From NCBI GenBank assembly GCA_937896015.1, contig CALBLR010000415.1, forward strand, positions 1-11,916: 11,916 nt of DNA, given 5' to 3'. This document shows positions 1 through 7,174 of this stretch, piece after piece (the stretch's first letter is position 1; each line of letters begins with the position of its first letter). This DNA comes from an uncultured Prevotellaceae bacterium (lineage in GTDB: Bacteria; Bacteroidota; Bacteroidia; Bacteroidales; Muribaculaceae). The notes under the pieces were generated by a model that searched no databases, had not been told where the DNA came from, and worked only from the letters and a program-made list of their open reading frames with translations. The translations under genes were made by a program, and so were the position numbers.

Positions 1-1
1 C

Positions 2-247
2 CACTCGCCGCACGCCGATGAGGCCCGCCAGCGCGCCAGCGAGGCGGCCGCAAAGGTGGTGGGCACCAACCCCACCGACACGCTGGCCATGCAGCGCAGC
101 ATTCTCGACGCCAAGGCGGTGCAGAGCGAGTATGCGCTGATGGGCGACTCGGCGGCTGTGGAGATTTTTGACGAGGAATTCCAGAAATACGTTGCCGAGC
201 ACAACGCCCGGCTGGCCGGACAAATGTTTAACGATGGCAGCAAGTGA
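2..247 (+). CDS. C-terminal part of an unrecognised protein
   Basis: The frame is open from the left edge of the window to a TGA at 245-247, giving the last 81 residues of a protein whose start lies outside. I do not recognise the family. The visible part is hydrophilic and rich in Ala, Glu, Gln and Asp, has no membrane segment, and reads like two or three helices (for example AVEIFDEEFQKYVAEHNARL near the end). It is judged real because its stop overlaps the next gene by 14 bases, its base use matches the neighbours, and the frame is open to the edge. It is probably the upstream member of the same operon as the lipoprotein and the prenyl synthase. No function is inferred. Confidence 0.6.
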   Translation, partial: HSPHADEARQRASEAAAKVVGTNPTDTLAMQRSILDAKAVQSEYALMGDSAAVEIFDEEFQKYVAEHNARLAGQMFNDGSK

Positions 248-899
248 CGCAATCATAGGGCGCGGTGCCAGGCTGGCGCTGCTGGCCATCGGCCTGCTTG
301 TGCTGCACGGCTGCGGCAATGCAAGCGCCGACAGCGGCCGGCGCATGGCCGCACAATTCCAGCAGGCGTGGGCCGACTCGGCACGGCTGCGCGCCACGCT
401 GCCGCAAGTGGCGGCCGCGCTCGACAGCGCCGACAGCCGAGCCGACTTTGCCAACGCATTTGTGGCTGGAGTGGAGGATGCGGGCAACGACACCATGAGG
501 CTGGCCGCAATGGCCGTAGCGACTGGCGCCAACGAGTTTGCCCGCGAGGCTGCACACGATGTGGTGCAGCCGCTGCTCGACGGCCACAGCAGCGCCGCCA
601 AGGCATCGCGGCAGCTGCGCGCCATGGGCTGTGCCCTTGCCGCAGTGGGCAAGAGACGCTACGGGCGCGGCGTGGCCACTGCGGTGCAGCAGCTGACTGA
701 CGGCATGGACATTGCCGACCAGATGCGGGTGTATGCCGCAGTCAGCACCCCCGGCCTGCTGGGAGCCGCCATGGCGCGCGAACGCATGGCGCCGCAGGCC
801 GACACTGCGGGGCTCAGCAGCCGCGTCGATGCCCTGCGCAAGATATACACGCCCGCGCAGATGCGCGAGTTTGAGCAGAACTACTACATTAACAAATAA
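234..899 (+). CDS. Small unrecognised lipoprotein, mostly helical
   Basis: This 221-residue protein starts at the ATG at 234, overlapping the previous gene by 14 bases. The frame is also open upstream (ATG at 168), but only the 234 start puts a signal sequence near the N-terminus. The hydrophobic stretch LALLAIGLLVLHG ends at Cys27 in the context L-H-G-C, an acceptable lipobox, so the protein is probably a lipoprotein anchored in the cell envelope. The mature part is Ala-rich, predicted mainly helical, with no repeats or catalytic motif that I recognise. It ends 24 bases before the prenyl synthase gene and is probably co-transcribed with it. A role in isoprenoid or envelope metabolism would be guesswork from position alone. 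It could also be a signal-anchored periplasmic protein if the lipobox is not used. Confidence 0.72.
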   Translation: MAASDAIIGRGARLALLAIGLLVLHGCGNASADSGRRMAAQFQQAWADSARLRATLPQVAAALDSADSRADFANAFVAGVEDAGNDTMRLAAMAVATGANEFAREAAHDVVQPLLDGHSSAAKASRQLRAMGCALAAVGKRRYGRGVATAVQQLTDGMDIADQMRVYAAVSTPGLLGAAMARERMAPQADTAGLSSRVDALRKIYTPAQMREFEQNYYINK

Positions 900-923
900 A
901 CAATTATATATAAAGAGACTACT

Positions 924-1898
924 ATGCTGAAATTTGAAGAATACCTGGCTAAGGTGAACGGCGCCATCAGCGCCATCCCCTACCCCGCCGAGCCGTCGCA
1001 ACTCTACCAGCCCATTGCCTACACCATGGCGCTGGGAGGCAAGCGCCTGCGCCCCGTGCTCACCCTCATGGCCTGCGAGGCTATGGGCGGAGAGGCAGAT
1101 GCGGCACTAAACGCCGCAGTGGGCCTTGAGCTGTTTCACAACTTCACCCTGCTGCACGACGATGTGATGGACAAGGCAGCCGTGCGCCGCGGCCAGCCCA
1201 CCGTGCACCGCCGCTGGAACGAGAATGTGGCAATACTCAGCGGCGACGCCATGCTCACCCTGGCCACGCAATATGTGGCACGGGTCGACGCCGCAGTGCT
1301 GCAACCTGTGCTGGAGGTGTTCAACACCACGGCCATGGAGATTTACGAGGGCCAGCAGTGGGACATGGACTATGAGCTGCGCGCCGAGGTGACCGAAGCC
1401 GACTACATCGAGATGATACGCCTCAAGACTTCGGTGCTGCTGGGCTGCGCATGCAAGGTGGGCGCGATAATTGCCGGAGCCGACGAGGCCAACGCCAATG
1501 CCCTGTATGAGGTTGGCCAGAATCTGGGACTCGCCTTCCAGCTGCAAGACGACGTGCTCGACGTGTGGGGCGACGAGGCCACATTCGGCAAGGAGATAGG
1601 CGGCGACATCATGAACAACAAGAAGACCTATCTGCTTATCAACGCCCTCAACCGCGCACAGGGCGACGACCTGGGCGAGCTGCGCCGCTGGATCACCGAC
1701 GAGTATGCCATGCGACAGGAGAAGGTGCCCGCCGTGCGCGCCATCTACGAGCGCCTGGGCCTGCGCCAGCTGGCTCAGGAGGCCATTGCGGCCTACACGC
1801 AGAAGGCGCTCGACGGCCTTGCGCAGGTGGATATGGACGACGACGCCCGCAAGGAGTTTGCCGAATTCATCAACCGATTAGTGAACCGCAGCAAGTGA
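924..1898 (+). CDS. trans-polyprenyl diphosphate synthase
   Basis: This 324-residue cytoplasmic enzyme joins isopentenyl diphosphate head-to-tail to an allylic diphosphate, making precursors of quinones and of the undecaprenyl carrier. All family motifs are present: GGKRLRP at 38-44, the first Asp-rich motif DDVMD at 79-83, Lys168-Thr169, the second Asp-rich motif DDVLD at 209-213, and GGDI with the following KKT around 226-235. Length is normal for the all-alpha isoprenyl synthase fold. The first Asp motif has no two-residue insertion and Phe74 lies five residues before it. This resembles the archaeal-type short-chain enzymes and points to a C15-C20 product, but longer products cannot be excluded, so no ispA/ispB symbol is given. 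The gene follows the lipoprotein by 24 bases, and its stop overlaps the TatD gene's GTG start by 4 bases. Confidence 0.95.
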   Translation: MLKFEEYLAKVNGAISAIPYPAEPSQLYQPIAYTMALGGKRLRPVLTLMACEAMGGEADAALNAAVGLELFHNFTLLHDDVMDKAAVRRGQPTVHRRWNENVAILSGDAMLTLATQYVARVDAAVLQPVLEVFNTTAMEIYEGQQWDMDYELRAEVTEADYIEMIRLKTSVLLGCACKVGAIIAGADEANANALYEVGQNLGLAFQLQDDVLDVWGDEATFGKEIGGDIMNNKKTYLLINALNRAQGDDLGELRRWITDEYAMRQEKVPAVRAIYERLGLRQLAQEAIAAYTQKALDGLAQVDMDDDARKEFAEFINRLVNRSK

Positions 1899-2665
1899 TT
1901 GACTCGCACACCCACCTCTATTGCGACGACTTCGACGCCGACCGCGACGCCGTGGTGGAGCGCGCCCGCGCCGCCGGCGTGACCCACGTGGTGCTGCCCA
2001 ACGAGAACATGGACAGTGTGGACCGCCTCAACGCCATGCGCGACAGCTATCCCGGCTATGTGTCGGCCGCCATGGGGCTGCACCCCGAGGATGTGGACGC
2101 CACCTGGCGCCAGCAGCTGGCGCGCATGCGCCCGCTGCTGGACGGGGGCGGCTATGTGGCTGTGGGCGAGATAGGCATCGACCTGTATTGGGACGCCACC
2201 TGGCGCCGCGAGCAGATGCAGGCCCTGGCCGAGCAGCTGGGCTGGTGCCAGGAGATAGGACTGCCGTTCATCATGCACTGCCGCAACGGCCTTGACGAGT
2301 GCCTTGAGGTGATAGACGGCCTTGGCGGCAAGCCGCTGCGGGGAGTGTTTCACAGTTTCACAGGCACCGAGGCCGATGTGGAGCGCATACGCCGCCGCGG
2401 CGACTTCTACTTTGGGGTGAACGGCATAGTCACGTTCAAAAAGAGCAGCGTGCCGGCACTGCTGCCCGCCATAGGACTCAGCCGCCTGCTGCTGGAGACC
2501 GACTCGCCCTTCCTTGCCCCAGTGCCCAACCGCGGCCGGCGCAACGAGAGCGCCAACATCCCCTACATTTGCCGCGCAGTGGCTCAGGCCCTCGGCGCAA
2601 CTGCGGCCGAAGTGTCGGCCGCGACCGATGCCAACGCCCGCGCGCTGTTTGGGCTGGCGGAGTGA
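1895..2665 (+). CDS. TatD family metal-dependent hydrolase
   Basis: The 256-residue protein belongs to the TatD family of the amidohydrolase superfamily, cytoplasmic TIM-barrel enzymes with DNase activity that use two metal ions. Length is typical. Metal ligands are visible in order: His5 and His7 (DSHTH), Glu92 (GEIGID), His128 (FIMHCR), His153 (VFHSF) and Asp203 (ETDSP). The start is the GTG at 1895, which overlaps the stop of the prenyl synthase in GTGA. It places DSHTH at residues 3-7, exactly where family members have it, and no in-frame ATG lies nearby, so the rarer GTG start is favoured. Translational coupling with the synthase is likely. It is the last gene of this operon. The physiological substrate within the family is uncertain (DNA 3' end repair or quality control). 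Confidence 0.93.
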   Translation: MIDSHTHLYCDDFDADRDAVVERARAAGVTHVVLPNENMDSVDRLNAMRDSYPGYVSAAMGLHPEDVDATWRQQLARMRPLLDGGGYVAVGEIGIDLYWDATWRREQMQALAEQLGWCQEIGLPFIMHCRNGLDECLEVIDGLGGKPLRGVFHSFTGTEADVERIRRRGDFYFGVNGIVTFKKSSVPALLPAIGLSRLLLETDSPFLAPVPNRGRRNESANIPYICRAVAQALGATAAEVSAATDANARALFGLAE

Positions 2666-2730
2666 GCCTTTCATGCGGCGGTTTATGGTTTTTTAAGCCG
2701 GCCCGGCAAGGCAGTTAGCGCAAATTGTGA

Positions 2731-2738
2731 TAAATTTG
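2731..2738 (+). promoter_or_regulatory. Probable -7 promoter box for the GHL10 gene
   Basis: TAAATTTG matches the Bacteroidetes -7 consensus TAnnTTTG. No clear TTTG lies about 20 bases upstream, so only half of the promoter is convincing. Transcription would begin near 2745 and give a leader of about 77 bases before the ATG at 2822. Confidence 0.45.
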
Positions 2739-2749
2739 CCACACCCATA

Positions 2750-2780
2750 GCCGGCCAGCCGCAAAGCCACGGCAACCGGC
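2750..2780 (+). other. Potential hairpin in the leader of the GHL10 gene
   Basis: GCCGG (2750-2754) can pair with CCGGC (2776-2780), and inside it GCCG (2758-2761) pairs with CGGC (2770-2773), with a small internal loop between the two helices. It would sit at the very 5' end of the mRNA if the box at 2731-2738 is used. It could stabilise the transcript or be chance in GC-rich DNA. Confidence 0.35.
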
Positions 2781-2821
2781 AGAATCATGACAATTAATAT
2801 TATAACAAATAACACTTCTGA

Positions 2822-5551
2822 ATGAAATTAACTAAGAAAATCTGCAATCTGTTAGCGATTGTGATGCTGCTGGCGTCGTTCACGGCCCAGGCAGCAACCT
2901 ATGGCACACCCAAGCGTGAGCTGCGCTCGGCATGGGTGGCCACAGTGTGGGCACTCGACTGGCCCAAGACCACAGTGTCGAGCACTGGCAATGCGAATGA
3001 AATCAGCAAGCAAAAGAATCAGCTCACCGAGCTGCTCGACTCGCTTAAGAACAACAACATGAACGCCATCTACTTCCAGGTGCGCTCGATGTGCGACGCC
3101 ATGTATAAGTCGAGCTACGAGCCTTGGTCGAGCTATCTGGTGTCGAGCCGCGGCATGGACCCAGGCTGGGACCCCCTGCAGTTTGCCGTAGAGGAGAGCC
3201 ACAAGCGCGGCATGGAGTGCCACGCGTGGGTCAACCCCTACCGCTTCAGCACAGGCACTAACTGGAACACCGAACAAGACCAGAAGCTGCGCAACGACGG
3301 CATGCTGCTCACCTACGGCAGCACAGTAATCCTCAACCCCGGCCTCAAGGCCACCCGCGAGCGCATCGTCGATGTGGTGAAGGAGATAGTGAAGAACTAC
3401 GATGTGGACGGAGTGGTGTTTGACGACTACTTCTACCCCAACGGCATCCCGTCGGACGAAAGCGCCGGCGACTACCAGCTGTGGAAAGACTCGGGCACAA
3501 GCCTCTCGATAGGCGACTGGCGCCGCGACAACGTGAACCAGATGGTGAAGGACGTGCACGAGGCCATTCAATCGCTGCGTCCCGAGGTGGCTTTCGGCAT
3601 CTCGCCCGCCGGCGTGGCCTGCTCGAGCTCGGCCCTGGCCAAGAAATACGGCATCGACCCCTGTCCCGGCAGCGACTGGCAGTATAGCGGCATATTCAGC
3701 GACCCAGTGGCCTGGATTGCCAACAAGAGCCTCGACTACATTTCTCCGCAGGTCTACTGGACCATAGGCAACTCATCGGCCGACTACTCGAAAATAACCC
3801 CCTGGTGGGGCAAGACGGCACACAAGTTCGACCGCCACGTCTACATTTCGCACTCAATATCGTCGCTCACCTACGCCAGCACGGGCTCGCTGCCAATGGG
3901 AGCGTCGGGCATCGAGCAGACCGCAGCCAAAGTCCCCGTGCAAAAGGCCAGCGGTCCCAACAGCACAAGTTATGACGAATATGTGAACGAGGTGGAGATG
4001 AACCGCAGCACCAACCTCGACGACGCTCCCGGCTCGGTGTACTACTCGTGCAAATACCTGTATGCCCTGAATGCCAAGGAATCGTTTGCACACTATCTGC
4101 GCCGCACCGTCTACAGCCGCCCCGCGCTGCCGCCCGTCATGAGCTGGAAGGCCGGCAAAAACCCCGGCGTGGTCAAGAATCTGCAAAAGGTGGCCTACAC
4201 CCTGTCGTGGGACGGCTACAACAACGTGCGCTACACCGTGTATGCAGTGCCCGAAGGCGTCAAGCAGACCGACTTCAACAAAGATGTGGACTATCTGCTG
4301 GGCATGACCTACGGCACCTCGTTTGAAATTCCCGAAGCCTACCGCGCAGGCTACCAGTATGCCGTGTGCGTGCTCGACCGCGTGGGCAACGAGTATTCGC
4401 CCATATTCCTGGGCGCGCCCGCCCAGAGCCTGCCGGCGCCACAGCTTGCGACTCCCGCCAACGGCGCTAAGGTGCAAGACCCCTTCAACTTCGCATGGCA
4501 CCCCGTGAAAGGCGCCACCGAATACACCCTTGAAGTGGCCACCGACAAAGACTTCAACAATGTGACCAACACCTACGCCACCACCGACACTGTGGTCAAC
4601 ACCGCCGTGTTTGAAAAAATCAGAGGCGGCGTGAAGCAATACTGGCGCGTGCACGCCTGCGCGCTCAACTATGCCGACGGCGTGAGCGAGACCCGCGAGT
4701 TCACCCCGTCGGTGCTCGCCCTCACCTATCCGCAGCCCAATGCAGTGAACGTGAATCCCGCCTTCACCGCCACATGGAGCACCCTCGACGACCAGGACGT
4801 GACCCTCGAGATTGCCACCGACGACACATTTGCCGACGGCACCATAGCATACACCGGCACATCGGGCAACGGCTCGCTCAAGGTGGCCGACTTCGCCCTC
4901 GCAGCCGGCGTGCAATACTACGCCCGCTTGGTGATGACCCGCGACGGCGTGCAGAAGATGTCGGCCACAGTGCCCTTCACCCCCATGTTTATGACCGGCG
5001 AAGTGCCCACATTCTCGCGTCCAGTGAGCGGCGGCGACCTCTACGCCAACCAGACAATTGCCGTGACACCGCAGCAGGCTGCCATGGGCTACAAGATCGA
5101 AGTGTCGGCCGACAACAAGTTCTCGAGCCGCACACGCTTCATCGAGTCGACCAAAGACCAGGCCTACACCACCAGCAAAACAGCCGGAGAGATTAAGGTG
5201 AACAGCAAGCTCATGACCGACGGCGCCACCTACTACGCCCGCGCCTGCACACGCTACTACAAGTCGATGGGCATGATCAGCAACACCGAGTGGTGCTCTA
5301 CCATACCATTCGTCTACCGCGCCCAAAACAGCGCCGTTGACGGCATCGGCACCGACGCCGCACTGCTCATAAGCGGCATGCGCGGCGGCGTGCGCGTCAC
5401 CACCGGCGCATCGGCAGCCGCAGGCTACATCTGCAACATGCAGGGCGCCATCGTGGCCCGCTACAGCGTGGCCGCAGGCTCGCAGCAGTTCATCGCGCTG
5501 CCCGCAGGCCTCTACGTGGCCCAGAACGGCACCAAACTCATAGTGCGCTGA
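2822..5551 (+). CDS. Secreted GHL10-family glycoside-hydrolase-like protein with beta-sandwich repeats and sorting-like tail
   Basis: This 909-residue exported protein has a Sec signal peptide (1-24, cut after TAQA). Residues about 30-430 form a glycosyl-hydrolase-like 10 domain (GHL10, former DUF187), recognised from RSAWVATVWALDWP (35-48), AIYFQVRS, CHAWVNPYRF (133-142), DGVVFDDYFYP (196-206), FGISPAG and DYISPQVYW. Characterised relatives such as E. coli DigH cleave denuded peptidoglycan glycans, so a glycan-cleaving role at the cell surface is likely; the real substrate is unknown. Residues about 435-535 look like a fibronectin type III domain. Three related modules follow, each with a motif like YTLEVATDKDF (568-578, 660-670, 757-767). 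The last about 70 residues, ending PAGLYVAQNGTKLIVR, resemble a type IX secretion C-terminal sorting domain. It is a single-gene unit with its own promoter and terminator. Confidence 0.9.
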   Translation: MKLTKKICNLLAIVMLLASFTAQAATYGTPKRELRSAWVATVWALDWPKTTVSSTGNANEISKQKNQLTELLDSLKNNNMNAIYFQVRSMCDAMYKSSYEPWSSYLVSSRGMDPGWDPLQFAVEESHKRGMECHAWVNPYRFSTGTNWNTEQDQKLRNDGMLLTYGSTVILNPGLKATRERIVDVVKEIVKNYDVDGVVFDDYFYPNGIPSDESAGDYQLWKDSGTSLSIGDWRRDNVNQMVKDVHEAIQSLRPEVAFGISPAGVACSSSALAKKYGIDPCPGSDWQYSGIFSDPVAWIANKSLDYISPQVYWTIGNSSADYSKITPWWGKTAHKFDRHVYISHSISSLTYASTGSLPMGASGIEQTAAKVPVQKASGPNSTSYDEYVNEVEMNRSTNLDDAPGSVYYSCKYLYALNAKESFAHYLRRTVYSRPALPPVMSWKAGKNPGVVKNLQKVAYTLSWDGYNNVRYTVYAVPEGVKQTDFNKDVDYLLGMTYGTSFEIPEAYRAGYQYAVCVLDRVGNEYSPIFLGAPAQSLPAPQLATPANGAKVQDPFNFAWHPVKGATEYTLEVATDKDFNNVTNTYATTDTVVNTAVFEKIRGGVKQYWRVHACALNYADGVSETREFTPSVLALTYPQPNAVNVNPAFTATWSTLDDQDVTLEIATDDTFADGTIAYTGTSGNGSLKVADFALAAGVQYYARLVMTRDGVQKMSATVPFTPMFMTGEVPTFSRPVSGGDLYANQTIAVTPQQAAMGYKIEVSADNKFSSRTRFIESTKDQAYTTSKTAGEIKVNSKLMTDGATYYARACTRYYKSMGMISNTEWCSTIPFVYRAQNSAVDGIGTDAALLISGMRGGVRVTTGASAAAGYICNMQGAIVARYSVAAGSQQFIALPAGLYVAQNGTKLIVR

Positions 5552-5576
5552 CCACACACAACAGAGCGCAAACACC

Positions 5577-5618
5577 CATCGGGGCTGCGGCACACGCCAC
5601 AGCCCCGATGCTGTTTTT
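5577..5618 (+). terminator. Rho-independent terminator of the GHL10 gene
   Basis: CATCGGGGCTG (5577-5587) is perfectly complementary to CAGCCCCGATG (5600-5610); two more base pairs are possible inside after one mismatch, leaving a loop of about six bases. A run of five T follows at 5614-5618. It starts 25 bases after the stop codon. Confidence 0.88.
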
Positions 5619-5640
5619 AGCTACATTCAAGCTGATTCTC

Positions 5641-5662
5641 ACTGTATGGGGCGCGGCACGCC
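5641..5662 (+). repeat. Left terminal inverted repeat
   Basis: This 22-base segment matches the reverse complement of 5863-5883 at 18 of 21 aligned positions, with one extra T. All three substitutions are C/T transitions. Confidence 0.6.
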
Positions 5663-5826
5663 GAGAGCACAACAGGCGGATTATACTGATATGCTGATTG
5701 TTGCGTTGCGATACGCGCTGGGATGCAGTGGTCGCATTCCTAAACGGAATGCCAAGGTTGGGTCATACTGCTAAGCAGGCATTTCGCGTCGGCTGCGCCT
5801 ATGCTGCATACCTGCCTATACACATC

Positions 5827-5851
5827 CAATCCCTCCGGGATTGCCTTTTTT
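5827..5851 (+). terminator. Terminator-like hairpin inside the repeat element
   Basis: CAATCCC (5827-5833), a three-base loop TCC, GGGATTG (5837-5843), then CC and six T (5846-5851). On the plus strand this has the form of an intrinsic terminator and could back up the one at 5577-5618. The loop is short and the spacer before the T run is two bases, so efficiency is uncertain. Confidence 0.5.
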
Positions 5852-5862
5852 GCGGCGGGCGT

Positions 5863-5883
5863 GGCATACCACGCCCCTACAGT
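5863..5883 (-). repeat. Right terminal inverted repeat
   Basis: The inverted partner of 5641-5662. It also forms most of the right arm and part of the left arm of the hairpin GGGCGTGG-CATA-CCACGCCC at 5857-5876. Confidence 0.6.
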
Positions 5884-5996
5884 TCTCATCACTCTAAAAA
5901 GCAATTACCACCCGCCAGCTCGCCTGAATTGAAATTATTACAGTACGATCATCCTGCCGGGCGCACCACCCAACAAAATGAGCGACTCGTCCCCCC

Positions 5997-7046
5997 CTAC
6001 GCTATGGTGACTTCACCGCACAGGGCCACCTGCATGTATTTCTTCACCGACGAGGGCGGCAGACCCATGCCAAAGAGATACATCAGCTTGGTGATGGCGG
6101 CCTCGCTGGTGATGTCGTGGCCGCTCACCACGCCGGCCTTGGCAAGGCTGTTGCCAGTGTCGTAGAGGCCTGCATGCACGCTGCCGTTGACGCACTGCGT
6201 GACGTTGACTATGACCACGCCGCGCTCCACAGCCTCGCGTATGGCGGTGGTGAACCACGGGTCGCTGGGGCTGTTGCCAGCGCCATAGGTTTTGAGCACG
6301 ATGCCCTTGATGTGGGGCGTGGCCAGCAGGTGGCGCAGCGTGCTCTCGGTCATGCCTGGGTTAAGCTCGATAAACATCACGTCGGGGTCCATGTTGTAGC
6401 GCACCTTGAGCGGACGCTTCGACGGCGAGCGGTAGAGGGCCTCGTCCTTGAAATATATGCCCAGGCCTATGCGCGCCAGCTCGGGATAGTTGTTGCTCTT
6501 GAAGGCGTTGAAGTTGTCGGCGCTCATTTTGGTGCTGCGGTTGCCGCGCCACAGGTGGCTCTCGAAGAGTATGGCCACCTCCTGCACCATTGCCTGGCCG
6601 CTGGGGTCGGTGGCTGCGGCCACCTGGAGGGCGGTTATCAGGTTTTCCTCGCCATCGGTTCGCACCTCGCCTATGGGCAGTTGCGAACCGGTGATTATCA
6701 CCGGCTTGCTAAGATTCTCGAGCATAAAGCTCAGCGCCGAGGCTGTGAAAGCCATGGTGTCGGTGCCATGCAGCACCACAAAGCCGTCGTAGGTGTCATA
6801 GCGCTCCTCGATGGCGCGGGCTATGTCGTGCCAGTGCGTGGGGTTCATGTTGCTGCTGTCGATGGGAGGATTGAACTGTATGTTGTCGATGTCGTAATCC
6901 AACTTCTTGATTTTTGGCACGTTGTCGATGAGGTGCGAAAAGTCGAACGGCTGCAAGGCTCGAGTGCGCGGATTCTCGATCATGCCTATTGTGCCGCCTG
7001 TGTAGATTATGAGTATTTTGGGCTTAGCGGTGATGTTACGTTCCAT
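5997..7046 (-). CDS. ansA: Type I (cytoplasmic) L-asparaginase
   Basis: The 349-residue enzyme hydrolyses L-asparagine to aspartate and ammonia. Conserved motifs: TGGTIG (16-21) with the nucleophilic Thr16 region, the substrate-binding serines at 64-65 (IDSSNM), HGTDTM (93-98) with the Thr95-Asp96 pair, TGSQLPIGEVRTDGEENL, and Lys173 in RGNRSTK, which completes the second catalytic triad. There is no signal peptide, so the protein is cytoplasmic like E. coli AnsA rather than the periplasmic type II enzyme. Length is normal. The ATG at 7044-7046 lies about 34 bases from the -7 box of a good Bacteroidetes promoter. The gene stands alone on the minus strand, converging on the GHL10 gene. A glutamyl-tRNA(Gln) amidotransferase subunit D function is unlikely because no N-terminal GatD domain is present. 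Confidence 0.95.
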   Translation of the reverse strand: MERNITAKPKILIIYTGGTIGMIENPRTRALQPFDFSHLIDNVPKIKKLDYDIDNIQFNPPIDSSNMNPTHWHDIARAIEERYDTYDGFVVLHGTDTMAFTASALSFMLENLSKPVIITGSQLPIGEVRTDGEENLITALQVAAATDPSGQAMVQEVAILFESHLWRGNRSTKMSADNFNAFKSNNYPELARIGLGIYFKDEALYRSPSKRPLKVRYNMDPDVMFIELNPGMTESTLRHLLATPHIKGIVLKTYGAGNSPSDPWFTTAIREAVERGVVIVNVTQCVNGSVHAGLYDTGNSLAKAGVVSGHDITSEAAITKLMYLFGMGLPPSSVKKYMQVALCGEVTIA

Positions 7047-7080
7047 TGCAAGCGATTTGGCAAATTGTTATTACTATCCG

Positions 7081-7113
7081 CAAAGGTACTAATAAAAATG
7101 GGATTTCTACAAA
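7081..7113 (-). promoter_or_regulatory. Promoter of ansA
   Basis: Read on the minus strand: TTTG (7113-7110), 21 bases, then TACCTTTG (7088-7081). This matches the Bacteroidetes sigma-ABfr consensus of TTTG at -33 and TAnnTTTG at -7. Transcription would start near 7074, leaving a leader of about 27 bases. Confidence 0.8.
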
Positions 7114-7122
7114 GAAACCCCA
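7094..7122 (-). terminator. Terminator of the esterase-GDPD operon, overlapping the ansA promoter
   Basis: Read on the minus strand, TGGGGTTTC (7122-7114) pairs with GAAATCCCA (7107-7099) over nine pairs including one G-U, with the loop TTTGTA. ATTTTT runs on to 7094. It lies about 50 bases after the GDPD stop. A weaker TGTCA/TGACA hairpin sits between them at 7143-7155. The loop contains the -33 TTTG of the ansA promoter. Confidence 0.7.
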
Positions 7123-7174
7123 TTGAATTGGCTATGCTGCGATGTCAAAATGACACCGCGCGCAGATTAATTGC

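Larger units (their letters stand above)
5641..5883. mobile_element. Candidate MITE-like element, 243 bases
   Basis: The two ends are imperfect inverted repeats: the left begins ACTGTATGGGGCG and the right, read on the minus strand, begins ACTGTAGGGGCG. Outside them, TCTC stands immediately left (5637-5640) and again immediately right (5884-5887), as a 4-base target-site duplication would. The interior has no coding capacity for a transposase and contains several hairpins: GCATTCC with GGAATGC (5734-5752), CTGC with GCAG (5768-5778), CAATCCC with GGGATTG (5827-5843), and GGGCGTGG with CCACGCCC (5857-5876). This fits a miniature non-autonomous element mobilised in trans, or a composite of two intergenic palindromic repeats. 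A single copy in the window cannot prove mobility. Confidence 0.5.
5552..5996. other. 445-base intergenic region between convergent genes
   Basis: The GHL10 gene and the asparaginase gene end toward each other here. The stretch holds the terminator at 5577-5618, the repeat element at 5641-5883, and then about 110 bases (5884-5996) in which I see no gene or clear signal. A frame open across 5698-6165 consists of the hairpin-rich element plus the antisense strand of asparaginase and is not regarded as a gene. Confidence 0.7.

Noticed and set aside
228..1001. A 257-codon minus-strand frame
   Set aside because: It lies opposite the lipoprotein and the start of the prenyl synthase and has the composition of an antisense shadow; no signal or domain supports it.
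3854..5593. A 579-codon minus-strand frame
   Set aside because: It lies entirely opposite the GHL10 gene, has a composition of Val, His, Gly and Ala typical of antisense frames in GC-rich DNA, and shows no recognisable domain.
5698..6165. A 155-codon plus-strand frame over the repeat element
   Set aside because: Its sequence is the translated hairpin element followed by the antisense strand of ansA. It is explained better as repeat DNA.
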